Shown one piece after another: positions 35,764 to 44,595 of a stretch of DNA of 64,000 nucleotides. This stretch comes from JAPOXR01 sp965214695 (GTDB lineage Bacteria > Pseudomonadota > Alphaproteobacteria > Rhodobacterales > Rhodobacteraceae). Under the pieces are notes generated by a model. That model was given only the letters and a program-made list of their open reading frames with translations, had not been told where the DNA came from and did not search any database. The stretch lies in contig OZ243967.1 of the NCBI GenBank assembly GCA_965214695.1, positions 62,001 through 126,000 on the forward strand, given 5' to 3'. The translations under genes were made by a program, and so were the position numbers. Position 1 is the stretch's first letter, and each line of letters starts with the position of its first letter.

Positions 35764-36347
35764 AGCTGCTTTCGACACCGCCGCTTCCCCTGTTCACCGA
35801 CCGGCTCGAATTGCGGCTGCCGAAGCAGTCGGATTACCGGCAATGGTCCGAGTTACGGCAGGCGAACCGGGGCTTTCTCGAGCCGTGGGAGCCGACCTGG
35901 ACCGACGACCATTTGTCGAAACCGTCCTTCGCCGAACGGGTGCGCTGGTCACAATCATCGGCATCCGGCGGAACCGGCCTGCCGCTGTTGCTGGTCCGGC
36001 AGGCTGACGGGATCATGGTGGGCGGAATCACCCTTGACCAGATCAGGCTTGGTCCGGCGCAGAAGGCGAGTGTCGGCTACTGGGTCGGAGAGGAATTCAG
36101 CCGGCGGGGCTACATGCAGGAGGCGATCAATGCCGTGGTCTGGCATGCTTTCGAGGAAATCGGCCTGAGCAGGGTGGAAGCGGCCTGCCTGCCATCCAAC
36201 GTGCCGTCCCGCCGACTGCTGGAAAAGACCGGGTTCAAATACGAGGGCGTGGCCCAGAGCTACCTGCAGATTCACGGACGATGGCGCAACCATGTCCTCT
36301 ATGCAAATCTCCGTAGCGACCGGCGCGGAAGGACCGATGCCGGTTGA
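35760..36347 (+). CDS. GNAT N-acetyltransferase (RimJ/RimL type)
   Basis: The 195-residue protein has the RimJ-type pattern: TDRLELRLPKQSDYRQW at the start, VGYWVGEEFSRRGYMQEAI as the acetyl-CoA binding motif, and EAACLPSNVPSRRLLEKTGF followed by HVLYANL. It probably acetylates the N-terminus of a ribosomal protein or another small target. The start overlaps the peptidase stop (ATGA). Confidence 0.9.
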   Translation: MKLLSTPPLPLFTDRLELRLPKQSDYRQWSELRQANRGFLEPWEPTWTDDHLSKPSFAERVRWSQSSASGGTGLPLLLVRQADGIMVGGITLDQIRLGPAQKASVGYWVGEEFSRRGYMQEAINAVVWHAFEEIGLSRVEAACLPSNVPSRRLLEKTGFKYEGVAQSYLQIHGRWRNHVLYANLRSDRRGRTDAG

Positions 36348-36362
36348 GGCGGGGCAGAACTC

Positions 36363-37787
36363 ATGCAGCTCAACCCGGTGACTCCCGAACAGGCCGGGGA
36401 GTTCCACCTCCTGGCCGGTGGGCCGCCGCTCCAGCACACCGAACGGTATGGCGAGGATCCAAGAGGGCTGATCGGCCGGCAGGATGCGCTGGTCCTGGCA
36501 CCGGCATCGGTAGCCGGGGTGGCAGCGGTCATCCGGCGCTGCAACGAATTGCGGGTCGCAGTGATACCCCGTGGCGGCGGAACCGGCCTCGTCGGTGGCC
36601 AGTTGCCCAGGGATTTGCCAACGCCGCTGATCCTGTCGCTGGAAAGGCTGGCGGCAATCCGCCAGGTCAGCCCTGACGAGAACCTCATCACCGTCGAGGC
36701 CGGCTGCGTCCTCGAGGATGTGCACGCCGAGGCGGCAGCAGTGGACCGGCAGTTTCCGCTGTCGCTGGCGGCGCGGGGAAGCTGCCAGATCGGCGGCAAT
36801 CTGGCCACCAATGCCGGCGGTGTCCACGTACTCAGATACGGCAATGCCAGGGATTTGTGCATTGGGCTTGAAGTGGTGCTTCCGGATGGACGGATCTGGG
36901 ACGGGCTGACCTCGCTCAGGAAGGACAATGCCGGCTATGATCTCAGGAACCTATTCATCGGATCGGAGGGGACGCTCGGTGTCATAACCGCCGCCCGGCT
37001 GAAGCTGTTTCGTCGGCCGGCCGACTGCGCCGTCGCATTGCTGGCCATCCCCTCGCCGGCGGCGGCGGTCAGCCTGCTTGGCCTGTTCCGGGACCGGTTC
37101 GAATCACTTGTCTCGGCCTTCGAGTTGATCAGCGGGGTCGGGCTCGAGTTTCTCGCGCAGCAGCAGGACCGGTTCAGCTGGCCCATACCATCGCGGCCGA
37201 GCTGGATGGTGCTGGCGGAATTGTCGAGCGACATTGAATTTGGTGCCGCCGACCGGCTTGTCGAGGCCGCCGCCGAGGCCGCCGACCGGGGGTTGGTGAC
37301 GGATGGTGCCTTCCCGGCCACCGAAGCGCAGCGCCTGAATTTGTGGAAGATCCGGGAGACAATTCCCGAGGCGAACCGGAAAGTGGGCTCGGTGTCATCG
37401 CATGATCTCTCGGTGCCGACAGGGTCGATCGCCCGCTTCATCGATGAAGCCGCCGCCGAAATTGCCGCACTCGGCGATTTTCGCATCAACTGCTTTGGTC
37501 ATCTCGGCGACGGCAACCTGCATTTCAATGTCTTCCCTCCCGCTGGCGGGCTTGCCGGCACCGCCATCGGCAGGGACCAGGTGAAGGAGGCGGTCCACCG
37601 GGTTGTGCGTCGCCTCGGTGGCTCGACGTCCGCCGAACACGGCATCGGCAGGCTGTATGTCGGCGAGTTCATGGCGCATGCCGACCCGGCGTTGGTCTCG
37701 ATGATGCGACGAATCAAGGACGCAATCGACCCGGCCGGCATCATGAATCCGGGGGCAGCGCTGCCAATGCACGAACCCGCCCGCTGA
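36363..37787 (+). CDS. FAD-linked oxidase / D-2-hydroxyacid dehydrogenase-like flavoprotein
   Basis: The 474-residue protein belongs to the D-2-hydroxyglutarate / glycolate dehydrogenase (GlcD-like) flavoprotein family. The FAD-binding PP-loop IPRGGGTGLVGGQLPR, QIGGNLATNAGGVHVLRYG and GSEGTLGVITAARLKLF lie in the N-terminal half. The C-terminal substrate domain has the conserved NCFGHLGDGNLHFNVF and the final SAEHGIGRLYVGEF. It probably oxidises a D-2-hydroxyacid. The start lies 15 bases after the GNAT gene. It converges with the acyl-CoA ligase gene 3 bases downstream. Confidence 0.92.
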   Translation: MQLNPVTPEQAGEFHLLAGGPPLQHTERYGEDPRGLIGRQDALVLAPASVAGVAAVIRRCNELRVAVIPRGGGTGLVGGQLPRDLPTPLILSLERLAAIRQVSPDENLITVEAGCVLEDVHAEAAAVDRQFPLSLAARGSCQIGGNLATNAGGVHVLRYGNARDLCIGLEVVLPDGRIWDGLTSLRKDNAGYDLRNLFIGSEGTLGVITAARLKLFRRPADCAVALLAIPSPAAAVSLLGLFRDRFESLVSAFELISGVGLEFLAQQQDRFSWPIPSRPSWMVLAELSSDIEFGAADRLVEAAAEAADRGLVTDGAFPATEAQRLNLWKIRETIPEANRKVGSVSSHDLSVPTGSIARFIDEAAAEIAALGDFRINCFGHLGDGNLHFNVFPPAGGLAGTAIGRDQVKEAVHRVVRRLGGSTSAEHGIGRLYVGEFMAHADPALVSMMRRIKDAIDPAGIMNPGAALPMHEPAR

Positions 37788-37790
37788 CGG

Positions 37791-39416
37791 TCAGCCCGTC
37801 GGTAAATTTCCATTCCGGTACATCTCCCGCAGCCGTAGCTTGGAGATCTTGCCGGTGGCGGTGTGTGGAAGCTCGCCGACCAGGATGATCTCCTCCGGCA
37901 CCCACCACGACGCAACCCGACCATGCAAATGTCGCCGAATATCCTCCGGCTGCAACCCGCTGCCATCCCTGGCGACGGCAATGATCGCCGGGCGTTCCTG
38001 CCAGCGCCGGTCCGGCACGGCGATGGCCGCCGCCTCGGCGACGCCGGGATGGGCCATGACCTGGTCTTCCAGGTCAATCGAACTGATCCACTCGCCACCC
38101 GACTTGATGAGATCCTTGGTGCGGTCACTGATCTGCATCAACCCGCCGCTGGCCAGGGTGGCAACATCGCCGGTCTTCAGCCAGCCATCGGCGGTAAGGG
38201 GGTCGTCGCCGTCATCGCCAAAATAGCCATCGGCGATCCAGTGCCCCCGGCACTGCAACTCGCCCCGGCTGGCACCGTCGGCCGGAACCTGCTCCCCGTC
38301 ATCATCCACCAGGCGAAATTCCACGCCGAACAGTCGGCGCTGTTTCAGTTTCATGGCCAATCGCTCGTCGCCGCCGGCAGGCAATTCCGGGCCCCCGGCA
38401 CCGAGCGCACAAACCGGGCCGGTCTCGGTCATTCCCCAACCCTGGATGACATTGATCCCGAAATCTTCCTCCAGCTCCCTGATCATGGCCAGAGGGGCAG
38501 CAGCGCCGCCGGTGACCAGATGCCCGAGCGGGGTCCGCCTTGCACCCTGCCGGCGCAACTCGGCCAAGAGGCCGAGCCAGATGGTCGGTACCCCGACGGC
38601 GACGGTGACCCGTTCGGTCTCGATCAACTCGACGATGCTCGCGCCGTCGAGCTGGCGCCCGGGTAGCACCAGCCCCGAGCCGGTCATCGGCGCCACATGC
38701 GCCTGCCCCCAGGCCTGGACATGGAACATCGGCACCACCGGCATGATGGTGGCACCAATCCCGTAGGGAACGACGCAGGATGCGGCGAGGCCGAACGCGT
38801 GCAAGACGGTCGAACGATGGCTGTAGAGGACACCCTTCGGACTCCCCGTGGTCCCCGACGAGTAGCAGAGCGCCGCCGCCGCCCGCTCGTCGACCTCCGG
38901 CCAGTCGAATTCCGCATCCTCGCCCGCGATCAGTTCCTCGTAGCAGGCCAATCCCGGAAGGTTGGTCTCCGGCATCCCCTCACGACTCGCCAGGATGACG
39001 AATCTGCCGATGCCGGGGCAATCCTCGGACAGCCTCTCGGCAACCGAAACCAGGTCGGCATCAACGAAGACGATGCTGTCCTCGGCATGGCGGGCGATAT
39101 ATGCCAGCTGGTCCCTGAACAGCCGCGGGTTGATGGTATGGCACACGGCGCCGATGCCGGAAATGCCGTAATAGAGCTCGAAATGCCGAAAGCTGTTCCA
39201 GGCCAGCGTGGCGACCCGGTCGCCCGGCTCGATTCCCAGCCTGACCAGGGCATGGGCAAGTCTTGCGGCTCGCCGGTATGCCGCCGGGTAGCCGTGGCGG
39301 TGCGGCGTGCCTTCTGGCAGCCGGGAGACGATTTCGGCATGGGGAAAGGCATCGGCGGCGTGTTTCAGGATGTCGATGACCGTCAAATCCCGATACATCA
39401 TCCGGCCGGGAAGCAT
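37791..39416 (-). CDS. AMP-dependent acyl-CoA ligase (fatty-acid type)
   Basis: The protein is about 541 residues and activates a carboxylic acid to its CoA thioester. The P-loop ALCYSSGTTGSPKGVLYSH, the VIQGWGMTETGPVCALG motif, the hinge aspartate region DGWLKTGDVATL and the C-terminal lysine segment ATGKISKLRLREMY are all present. I chose the ATG at 39416 because AAGGAG stands at the right distance; an in-frame ATG at 39449 is the alternative. The chain length of the substrate cannot be read. Confidence 0.93.
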   Translation of the reverse strand: MLPGRMMYRDLTVIDILKHAADAFPHAEIVSRLPEGTPHRHGYPAAYRRAARLAHALVRLGIEPGDRVATLAWNSFRHFELYYGISGIGAVCHTINPRLFRDQLAYIARHAEDSIVFVDADLVSVAERLSEDCPGIGRFVILASREGMPETNLPGLACYEELIAGEDAEFDWPEVDERAAAALCYSSGTTGSPKGVLYSHRSTVLHAFGLAASCVVPYGIGATIMPVVPMFHVQAWGQAHVAPMTGSGLVLPGRQLDGASIVELIETERVTVAVGVPTIWLGLLAELRRQGARRTPLGHLVTGGAAAPLAMIRELEEDFGINVIQGWGMTETGPVCALGAGGPELPAGGDERLAMKLKQRRLFGVEFRLVDDDGEQVPADGASRGELQCRGHWIADGYFGDDGDDPLTADGWLKTGDVATLASGGLMQISDRTKDLIKSGGEWISSIDLEDQVMAHPGVAEAAAIAVPDRRWQERPAIIAVARDGSGLQPEDIRRHLHGRVASWWVPEEIILVGELPHTATGKISKLRLREMYRNGNLPTG

Positions 39417-39561
39417 CACCTGCTCCTTGCCGCCGGCGCGCCCCGCCACGATTTCCGGTCTGGTCCCAGGGCGTCAGCATGACATGCCGACTCACCGCGC
39501 AACCCTCCATGCCCCAGTTTCATGCCAGTCGATCTTTCCTCCCGGTACACCGGCGGCCCGG

Positions 39562-40101
39562 TCAGTCGCCTTCGAACTGGCACAGCCAATGGACAGGATA
39601 TCCCAGTGATTCCAAACGCGTGCGCCCGCCAAGTTCAGGTAGATCAATGACGAAGGCACAACCGACAATGTCGGCCCCCAGCCTTTCGAGCAGGGTAATT
39701 CCCGCAACCGCGGTTCCACCGGTTGCCAGCAGGTCGTCAACCAGCAGGATCCGCTCGCCGGCGGCGATGGCATCATCATGGATTTCCATGGTCTCGGCGC
39801 CATATTCAAGCTCGTAGGATTCGGAAATCGCCGGTCCCGGCAGCTTGCCCTTCTTGCGTATCAGGACGAATCCTGCCGATATCTGGTGGGCAAGGGCGCC
39901 GCCAATCACGAAACCCCTGGCCTCGAGCGCCGCCACCTTGTCGATGCGCTGCCCGGAATAGGGAAGGAGCAACTGGTCGACGGCCATGCGAAGGCCGCGC
40001 GGGTCCTTGAACAGGGTGGTCACATCCCGGAACTGGATTCCCGGCCTGGGAAAGTCGGGGATGGTCCTGATGTAGTCCTTCAGAGTGGTGCCATCTACCA
40101 T
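39562..40101 (-). CDS. apt: adenine phosphoribosyltransferase
   Basis: The 179-residue protein converts adenine and PRPP to AMP. IPDFPRPGIQFRDVTTLF at the start, ALEARGFVIGGALA, and the PRPP-binding motif ERILLVDDLLATGGTAVAG are diagnostic. I chose the ATG at 40101; the longer frame lacks family homology. It lies 41 bases after mtnP, whose product releases adenine, so the pair forms a salvage unit. Confidence 0.95.
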   Translation of the reverse strand: MVDGTTLKDYIRTIPDFPRPGIQFRDVTTLFKDPRGLRMAVDQLLLPYSGQRIDKVAALEARGFVIGGALAHQISAGFVLIRKKGKLPGPAISESYELEYGAETMEIHDDAIAAGERILLVDDLLATGGTAVAGITLLERLGADIVGCAFVIDLPELGGRTRLESLGYPVHWLCQFEGD

Positions 40102-40142
40102 GTCGTCATTCCGTCGCTCCCCGGCCAGTCCACCGGTAGCCC

Positions 40143-41045
40143 TCAACTGCCAAAAATTCGTCCGGCGACAGCATCGAGCCTGTCCGCCAACTCCGATTGC
40201 CCGGGGTCGGAAGTGAGGATTGCCGTATCCAGCGACCGGTCGCAACCCTGGCTGCATGGACGGCGCTCTCCTCCCAGCGCCCCCGGAAGCCTCTCAACCA
40301 GCCCCTTGGCCCGCCTGGTATTGTCGGACAGGATTCGAATGATCGAGGTCACATCGACTTCGCCATGCCCGGGATGCCAGCTGTCATAATCGGTGACCAT
40401 GGCGACGGTCGCGTAGCAGATCTCGGCCTCGCGGGCGAGCTTGGCCTCCGGCATGTTGGTCATGCCGATGACATGGCAGCCCAGCGCCGACCGGTACATA
40501 CGGGATTCCGCCAGCGTCGAGAATTGCGGACCCTCCATGGCCAGGTAGGTCCCGGCCTCATGGCAGTTGATGCCAAGCTCGCCGGCCAGGGTGCAGCATG
40601 CAGCAGCCAGCCGGCCGCACACCGGATAGGCCATCGAGACATGGGCAACGCAGCCATGTCCGAAGAAGCTCTTTTCCCGAGCAAAGGTCCGATCGACGAA
40701 TTGGTCCACGAACACGAAATCGCCCGGCGCCATCTCCTCAGCCAGTGACCCGCAAGCCGACAGTGAAATGATGTCGGTCACCCCGAGGCGCTTCAGCGCG
40801 TCGATATTGGCCCGGTACGGCACCGACGTCGGCGAATGGACATGGCCGCGCCCGTGCCGGGGAAGGAAGGCAACCGGGCTGCCGTCGATGTGTCCGGTCA
40901 GGATCTGGTCGGATGGGTCTCCCCACGGGCTGTCAATCGACTGCCACCGGGGATTGTCGAGCATGTCGATGTCATAGACCCCGGACCCGCCGATGATTCC
41001 GAAATAGGTCTCTTGCATGTCCTCGTGATCCACGTCTCTCGCCAT
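40143..41045 (-). CDS. mtnP: S-methyl-5'-thioadenosine phosphorylase
   Basis: The protein is about 300 residues and splits methylthioadenosine into adenine and methylthioribose-1-phosphate. FGIIGGSGVYDIDML, the phosphate-binding FLPRHGRGHVHSPTSVPYR, and YLAMEGPQFSTLAESRMY with IGMTNMPEAKLAREAEICY are conserved. The start is uncertain: ATGs at 41045, 41051, 41084 and 41018 are all in frame, and the last lies just before the homology. It is followed by apt. The C-terminal ~25 residues are variable. Confidence 0.93.
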   Translation of the reverse strand: MARDVDHEDMQETYFGIIGGSGVYDIDMLDNPRWQSIDSPWGDPSDQILTGHIDGSPVAFLPRHGRGHVHSPTSVPYRANIDALKRLGVTDIISLSACGSLAEEMAPGDFVFVDQFVDRTFAREKSFFGHGCVAHVSMAYPVCGRLAAACCTLAGELGINCHEAGTYLAMEGPQFSTLAESRMYRSALGCHVIGMTNMPEAKLAREAEICYATVAMVTDYDSWHPGHGEVDVTSIIRILSDNTRRAKGLVERLPGALGGERRPCSQGCDRSLDTAILTSDPGQSELADRLDAVAGRIFGS

Positions 41046-41214
41046 GACCATGTCGGCCCAGCGGAAGACTAGCCTCTCCGGCAATGGACTTCCAGTTGAT
41101 CCGCGCGCGAATGCACATCACACCGGCCCAAATCCAAACGCCACCCAATCCACCTTTGCACCCGCCCCGGACTTCCGGTATCCTGACTACGGACGGCGCA
41201 CACGGCAATTCCAC

Positions 41215-41415
41215 GGACCCCAATTACCTCGCCAGAAGCTTCGTCACCGTCACCGATTATGATGGTCAGCCCACCGGCATCACGCTGACGGTGGACGCGG
41301 ATACCGGCACCGGCAATGTGCAGACCGCGCTGGCCGAGGGTGGCGGCGCCAAGACGGTGCGCATCACGGCAATGCTGGATGGCAGCATCACCTATGGAAC
41401 TGGTATCCGGATGCT
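41215..41415 (+). pseudogene. fragment of a Calx-beta/adhesin-type repeat protein
   Basis: An open frame here reads FVTVTDYDGQPTGITLTVDA and then GNVQTALAEGGGAKTVRITAMLDGS (quoted in parts: LAEGGGAKTVRITAML). Repeats with LTVDADTG and AEGGGAKTVR followed by a TLDGS-like turn occur in very large alphaproteobacterial surface proteins. Only one repeat unit is left and the sequence around it is unrelated, so it looks like a relic. There is no ribosome-binding site. Confidence 0.45.
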
Positions 41416-41659
41416 GGAAATGCGTGAATTGCAGTTCCAAAACGAAATTCACGTGTTGATGAACCGTATCATGGGCTCGACCACGCGTGGCATACCGGAT
41501 TTGTGATAGTGCGACGCGATTGCCGTGCGGCGACAGCTTGAACTTGTTGTATGTTCCGCAATGCAGGCCGCCTGCGAAAACTCGATATAGTTTGGTGCTG
41601 ATTCGGCCGAGTTGAATTCGAACTTCAGTGCCGCGATGGCCGGAACAGGGTGCCAAGAC

Positions 41660-42286
41660 ATGACAACGATACTTTGCTACGGCGACAGCAACACGCATGG
41701 CGATATTCCGCTGGTTCGGTTGGATGCAGCCGACAGGCTCCCCTACGGCAAGCGCTGGCCGAATGTGATGGCGGCGATGCTGGACCCGGAATGCCAGGTC
41801 ATTGCCGAGGGGTTGGGAGGGCGCACCACGGTTCATGATGACCCGGTTGAGGGCGGATGCCGATCCGGGATCGACATTCTGCCGCCGATCCTCATGAGCC
41901 ACAAGCCGCTCGACCTGATGCTGGTGATGTTGGGGACCAATGATCTGAAGCCGATCTTTTCCGTGACGGCGTCCGAGATTGCCCGTTCACTCGAACGTCT
42001 TGTCTGCGAAGCCCGCCACCACCTGCCTGGCCTCGATGTCGGAATCATCGTACCCGCGCCGGTGGCTCCCGCCGGCTGCATGCGAGACATCTTCAAAGGT
42101 GCCGAGGAGCGGCAAATTGGCCTGAAGGCCGAAATGCAGGCTGTCGCCCACAGGCAGGATTGCGGGTTTCTCGACGCCGGTGACCACGTGACAGTATCTC
42201 CCGTTGACGGCGTCCACTGGGACGAGGCAGGACACAGGGATTTCGGCCGCGCCGCAGCGCAATTTGTTCAGGCACGCATCGCTTGA
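41660..42286 (+). CDS. SGNH/GDSL-type hydrolase
   Basis: The 208-residue protein is an arylesterase-like serine hydrolase. Block I ILCYGDSNTHGDIP holds the nucleophile serine, block III is LMLVMLGTNDLKP, and block V is GVHWDEAGHRDFG with the catalytic D and H. AEGLGGRTTVHDDP is typical of the SGNH group that acts on acetylated or aryl esters. I chose the ATG at 41660, where the homology begins. There is no signal peptide, so it is probably cytoplasmic. It is monocistronic. Confidence 0.9.
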   Translation: MTTILCYGDSNTHGDIPLVRLDAADRLPYGKRWPNVMAAMLDPECQVIAEGLGGRTTVHDDPVEGGCRSGIDILPPILMSHKPLDLMLVMLGTNDLKPIFSVTASEIARSLERLVCEARHHLPGLDVGIIVPAPVAPAGCMRDIFKGAEERQIGLKAEMQAVAHRQDCGFLDAGDHVTVSPVDGVHWDEAGHRDFGRAAAQFVQARIA

Positions 42287-42909
42287 ACTTGCCGATTGAC
42301 CTCGATCGCGTGCTGGCGGTGAAATCCGCAATCTGCCCGCTCTGGAATTCCCGTTTCAGCCCGGAAGTGCAGGCACGGCTGGAGTGTCGAATCGCGCCGG
42401 TGCGTTGAATGTCCTGTATTTGACAGGCGAGACTCCACTGCAATTCAGTCGCAAGGATCAAATCGCTCGAGACCATTGTGCAAGACGAGCCTCGTATGAC
42501 GACGATGCCGAGTTCGGCATCGTTGTCATGGATCCAAGACCAACTCCAACGTGCTGGCGATGTCAGGCATGATTGCCCTCCCCATGCAGAGCGCATGCCA
42601 GATGGTCTGCACCCGGTGGAAGGCAGCACGCAGGAGATGGGTTGCCCGCTACCAGATGCTCGATCAGCTGAAGATCCTGGTCATGCGAGTCGTCTTCGGC
42701 GACTGAGACCGATTCCTCGTGATCATCACCACCGACGCGAGTCCGGAGCAGCGTCCGTGAGGCAAAGCCGGCACAGATTGCCGGCCACACAAGCCCCCCC
42801 CGACACAGCTGAAAATCAGGACTTGATGGAACAATTGGAATTTCTGCCTATCCGAAGCCCTAGGCTTGCGAAACATGATCCAACTCGCCAAAATCACTGT
42901 GACGAGACA
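42287..42909. other. intergenic region with one long palindrome, no gene recognised
   Basis: Several short frames cross this stretch, but none has domain motifs or good translation signals. It contains the inverted repeat at 42496-42529. Together with the broken genes on its right it looks like accumulated debris. Confidence 0.4.
42496..42529. repeat. 34-base near-perfect inverted repeat
   Basis: Arms of 16 bases (ATGACGACGATGCCGA and TCGGCATCGTTGTCAT) surround a GT centre, with a single mismatch that would be a G-U pair in a plus-strand transcript. No T-run follows, so it is not a standard terminator. It may be a regulator or recombinase binding site, or a mobile-element end. Confidence 0.6.
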
Positions 42910-43253
42910 TCATTTGACCGCAGACAGCAGGGCCTTAATCTCTGCCATGTCTCTTTGCATCGCGGCAATGGCGGCGCCATGTTCGGCAAGCGATGCGTTC
43001 GTCTCGTATGCCTGAACGCCCAGCCAGACGAGAGCGGCGACGATCACGCCACCTGCTGCCTTCATCCAGCGCAGCTCGGTCCGAACCTCGGCAACACCCG
43101 CCCGCAGCTCCGCCAGATCGGCCTTCGTTGCCACCCCGCCGGTCACTCCGGCCCGCACAGCCTCCGTGATCGCTTCGGCCTGATCGGCATCAAAAAACCT
43201 CTGGCCTTGAGCTGGCGTGTCACCGCCAGGGTATCGATTGCAGCATCCACCAT
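42910..43253 (-). pseudogene. DUF1640-like coiled-coil membrane protein, frameshifted at a T tract
   Basis: From ATG 43253 the frame reads MVDAAIDTLAVTRQLKARGF. At a run of six T (minus strand) the homology moves to another frame as FDADQAEAITEAVRAGV, VATKADLAELRAGVAEVRTEL, then a membrane helix (AAGGVIVAALVWLGVQAY) and a final coiled coil to 42910. That is the normal DUF1640 layout. Seven or four T would restore the frame. It is therefore a probable pseudogene, or a gene read by slippage at the homopolymer. Confidence 0.6.
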
Positions 43254-43419
43254 GCCGGGAAGGTAGCCGCCCACCTGCTGATTCAATTGGCTCCAGGGCG
43301 GAATCTGGACTATCCCACGCCAAATCCGGTTGATTTTGCATGGCAGCGGAATTTCGTTCGTTGCAGGCGTCCGCCGGCGCGAGCCGGACAGTTCTTGCCG
43401 GTGTTCCCAAGCAGACTGC

Positions 43420-43603
43420 GCGATATGGCCGGCATGTCGATTCGCCAGCGCATGGAGGCCCGCCGCCCTCTGGACAAGCACTGGATGGCACCCCAGGCCT
43501 CCCGCAAGCAGGTGCTGCGGGGACGTCCCATTTTCGAGGCAGGTGGAAGGACGGTTCGATCAATTGCCATTCGGAATTGGTCAAATCGGTTTCAATTCGC
43601 CTT
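43420..43603 (-). pseudogene. IS5-like transposase N-terminal relic
   Basis: In one frame RIETDLTNSEWQLIEPSF resembles the start of IS5-family transposases (TDLTxxxWxLIEP). One frame over, KMGRPRSTCLREAWGAIQ continues the pattern GRPRxxxLREVxxAIxY. The rest is degenerate. It is a short, frameshifted remnant. Confidence 0.5.
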
Positions 43604-43745
43604 GAGGGTCGCGTGTCCTGCTGCCGGGTGGTTTCACTCCAGGCCATGTGGATTTCCCGTGATCAGTGTCGGTACAGGCAGGACCATGCCACGAAATGTC
43701 TATGGGCGCGAATCTGCGCAATTTTCTGAAGGAACACGTGTGTGA

Positions 43746-44507
43746 GTGCGGAGCGATATGACACAGGTCATCGGGACGCAAAGTGGCTTGCCACAGGTCT
43801 TGTGGTTGATGCGGTTGGCGCAATCGGCATCCGGCCGTGCCCGGGTGCCGGCATTGGCTTGTTGCCTGCCAGCAAGGCCATTTCGGGATGCCAGGTTGCC
43901 GCCGGGGGCTCCAGGAGTCGGAGGGGAAGGGTGGCTGTGCCGGGAATTGCCGATCGATTTGCCTTGGGATACGACATCATTGGCAGCGCAACCATGGCGG
44001 GGCATCGATTTGCGGCTTGAACAGGAAACCGCCGGTGATGACTGGGAAATCGAGGCACTGCTCGATACTGCCTTTGGCCCGGGCCGGACGGGACTTTCCT
44101 CGTATCGATTGCGCGAAGGGGTTGACCCGGTCGTCGACCTGTCCCTCATTGCCCGCGATGAATTCGAGACCATCGCCGGAACCATAAGGTTCTGGCCGGT
44201 CAGGGTCGGACCGGACGGGCATGCCGCCCTGTTGCTGGGACCGGTGGCAGTTCATCCGATCAGGCAGGGCGAGGGGATCGGCGCGGCGCTGATAGCCGAG
44301 GGGCTGGCCAGGGCACGGAGTCTGGGCTGGGAGCGGGTCATCCTGATCGGAGAATTCGACTACTACGCCAGGTTCGGCTTCGAGAGGTGCCATGGCTTGG
44401 GGTTTCCGCAACCAACCGACCAGGGCCGGGTGCTGGCCATGGATCTGTCGGGCGAGAGCGGGCTTGTTGGGCGGGTCCGCAAATGGAAGGAAGCCGGGGC
44501 TGGCTGA
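43746..44507 (+). CDS. GNAT N-acetyltransferase
   Basis: The C-terminal ~165 residues are a GNAT domain: WEIEALLDTAFGPGRTGLSS, LLLGPVAVHPIRQGEGIGAA with the acetyl-CoA loop, and GEFDYYARFGFERC. This matches the YhbS-like group of small N-acetyltransferases. The first ~85 residues from ATG 43746 look unlike protein sequence of the family. The true start may be further in, for instance a TTG at 44010, so the gene could have lost its original start. The substrate is unknown. Confidence 0.75.
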   Translation: MRSDMTQVIGTQSGLPQVLWLMRLAQSASGRARVPALACCLPARPFRDARLPPGAPGVGGEGWLCRELPIDLPWDTTSLAAQPWRGIDLRLEQETAGDDWEIEALLDTAFGPGRTGLSSYRLREGVDPVVDLSLIARDEFETIAGTIRFWPVRVGPDGHAALLLGPVAVHPIRQGEGIGAALIAEGLARARSLGWERVILIGEFDYYARFGFERCHGLGFPQPTDQGRVLAMDLSGESGLVGRVRKWKEAGAG

Positions 44508-44595
44508 ATTGGGCGGATGCCCGGGCTGACGGGAAGGGTTGGCAGGCGGTTGGATTGCCTGGACCTGCCGTGGGAATGTCGGGACCGCCTGATCG

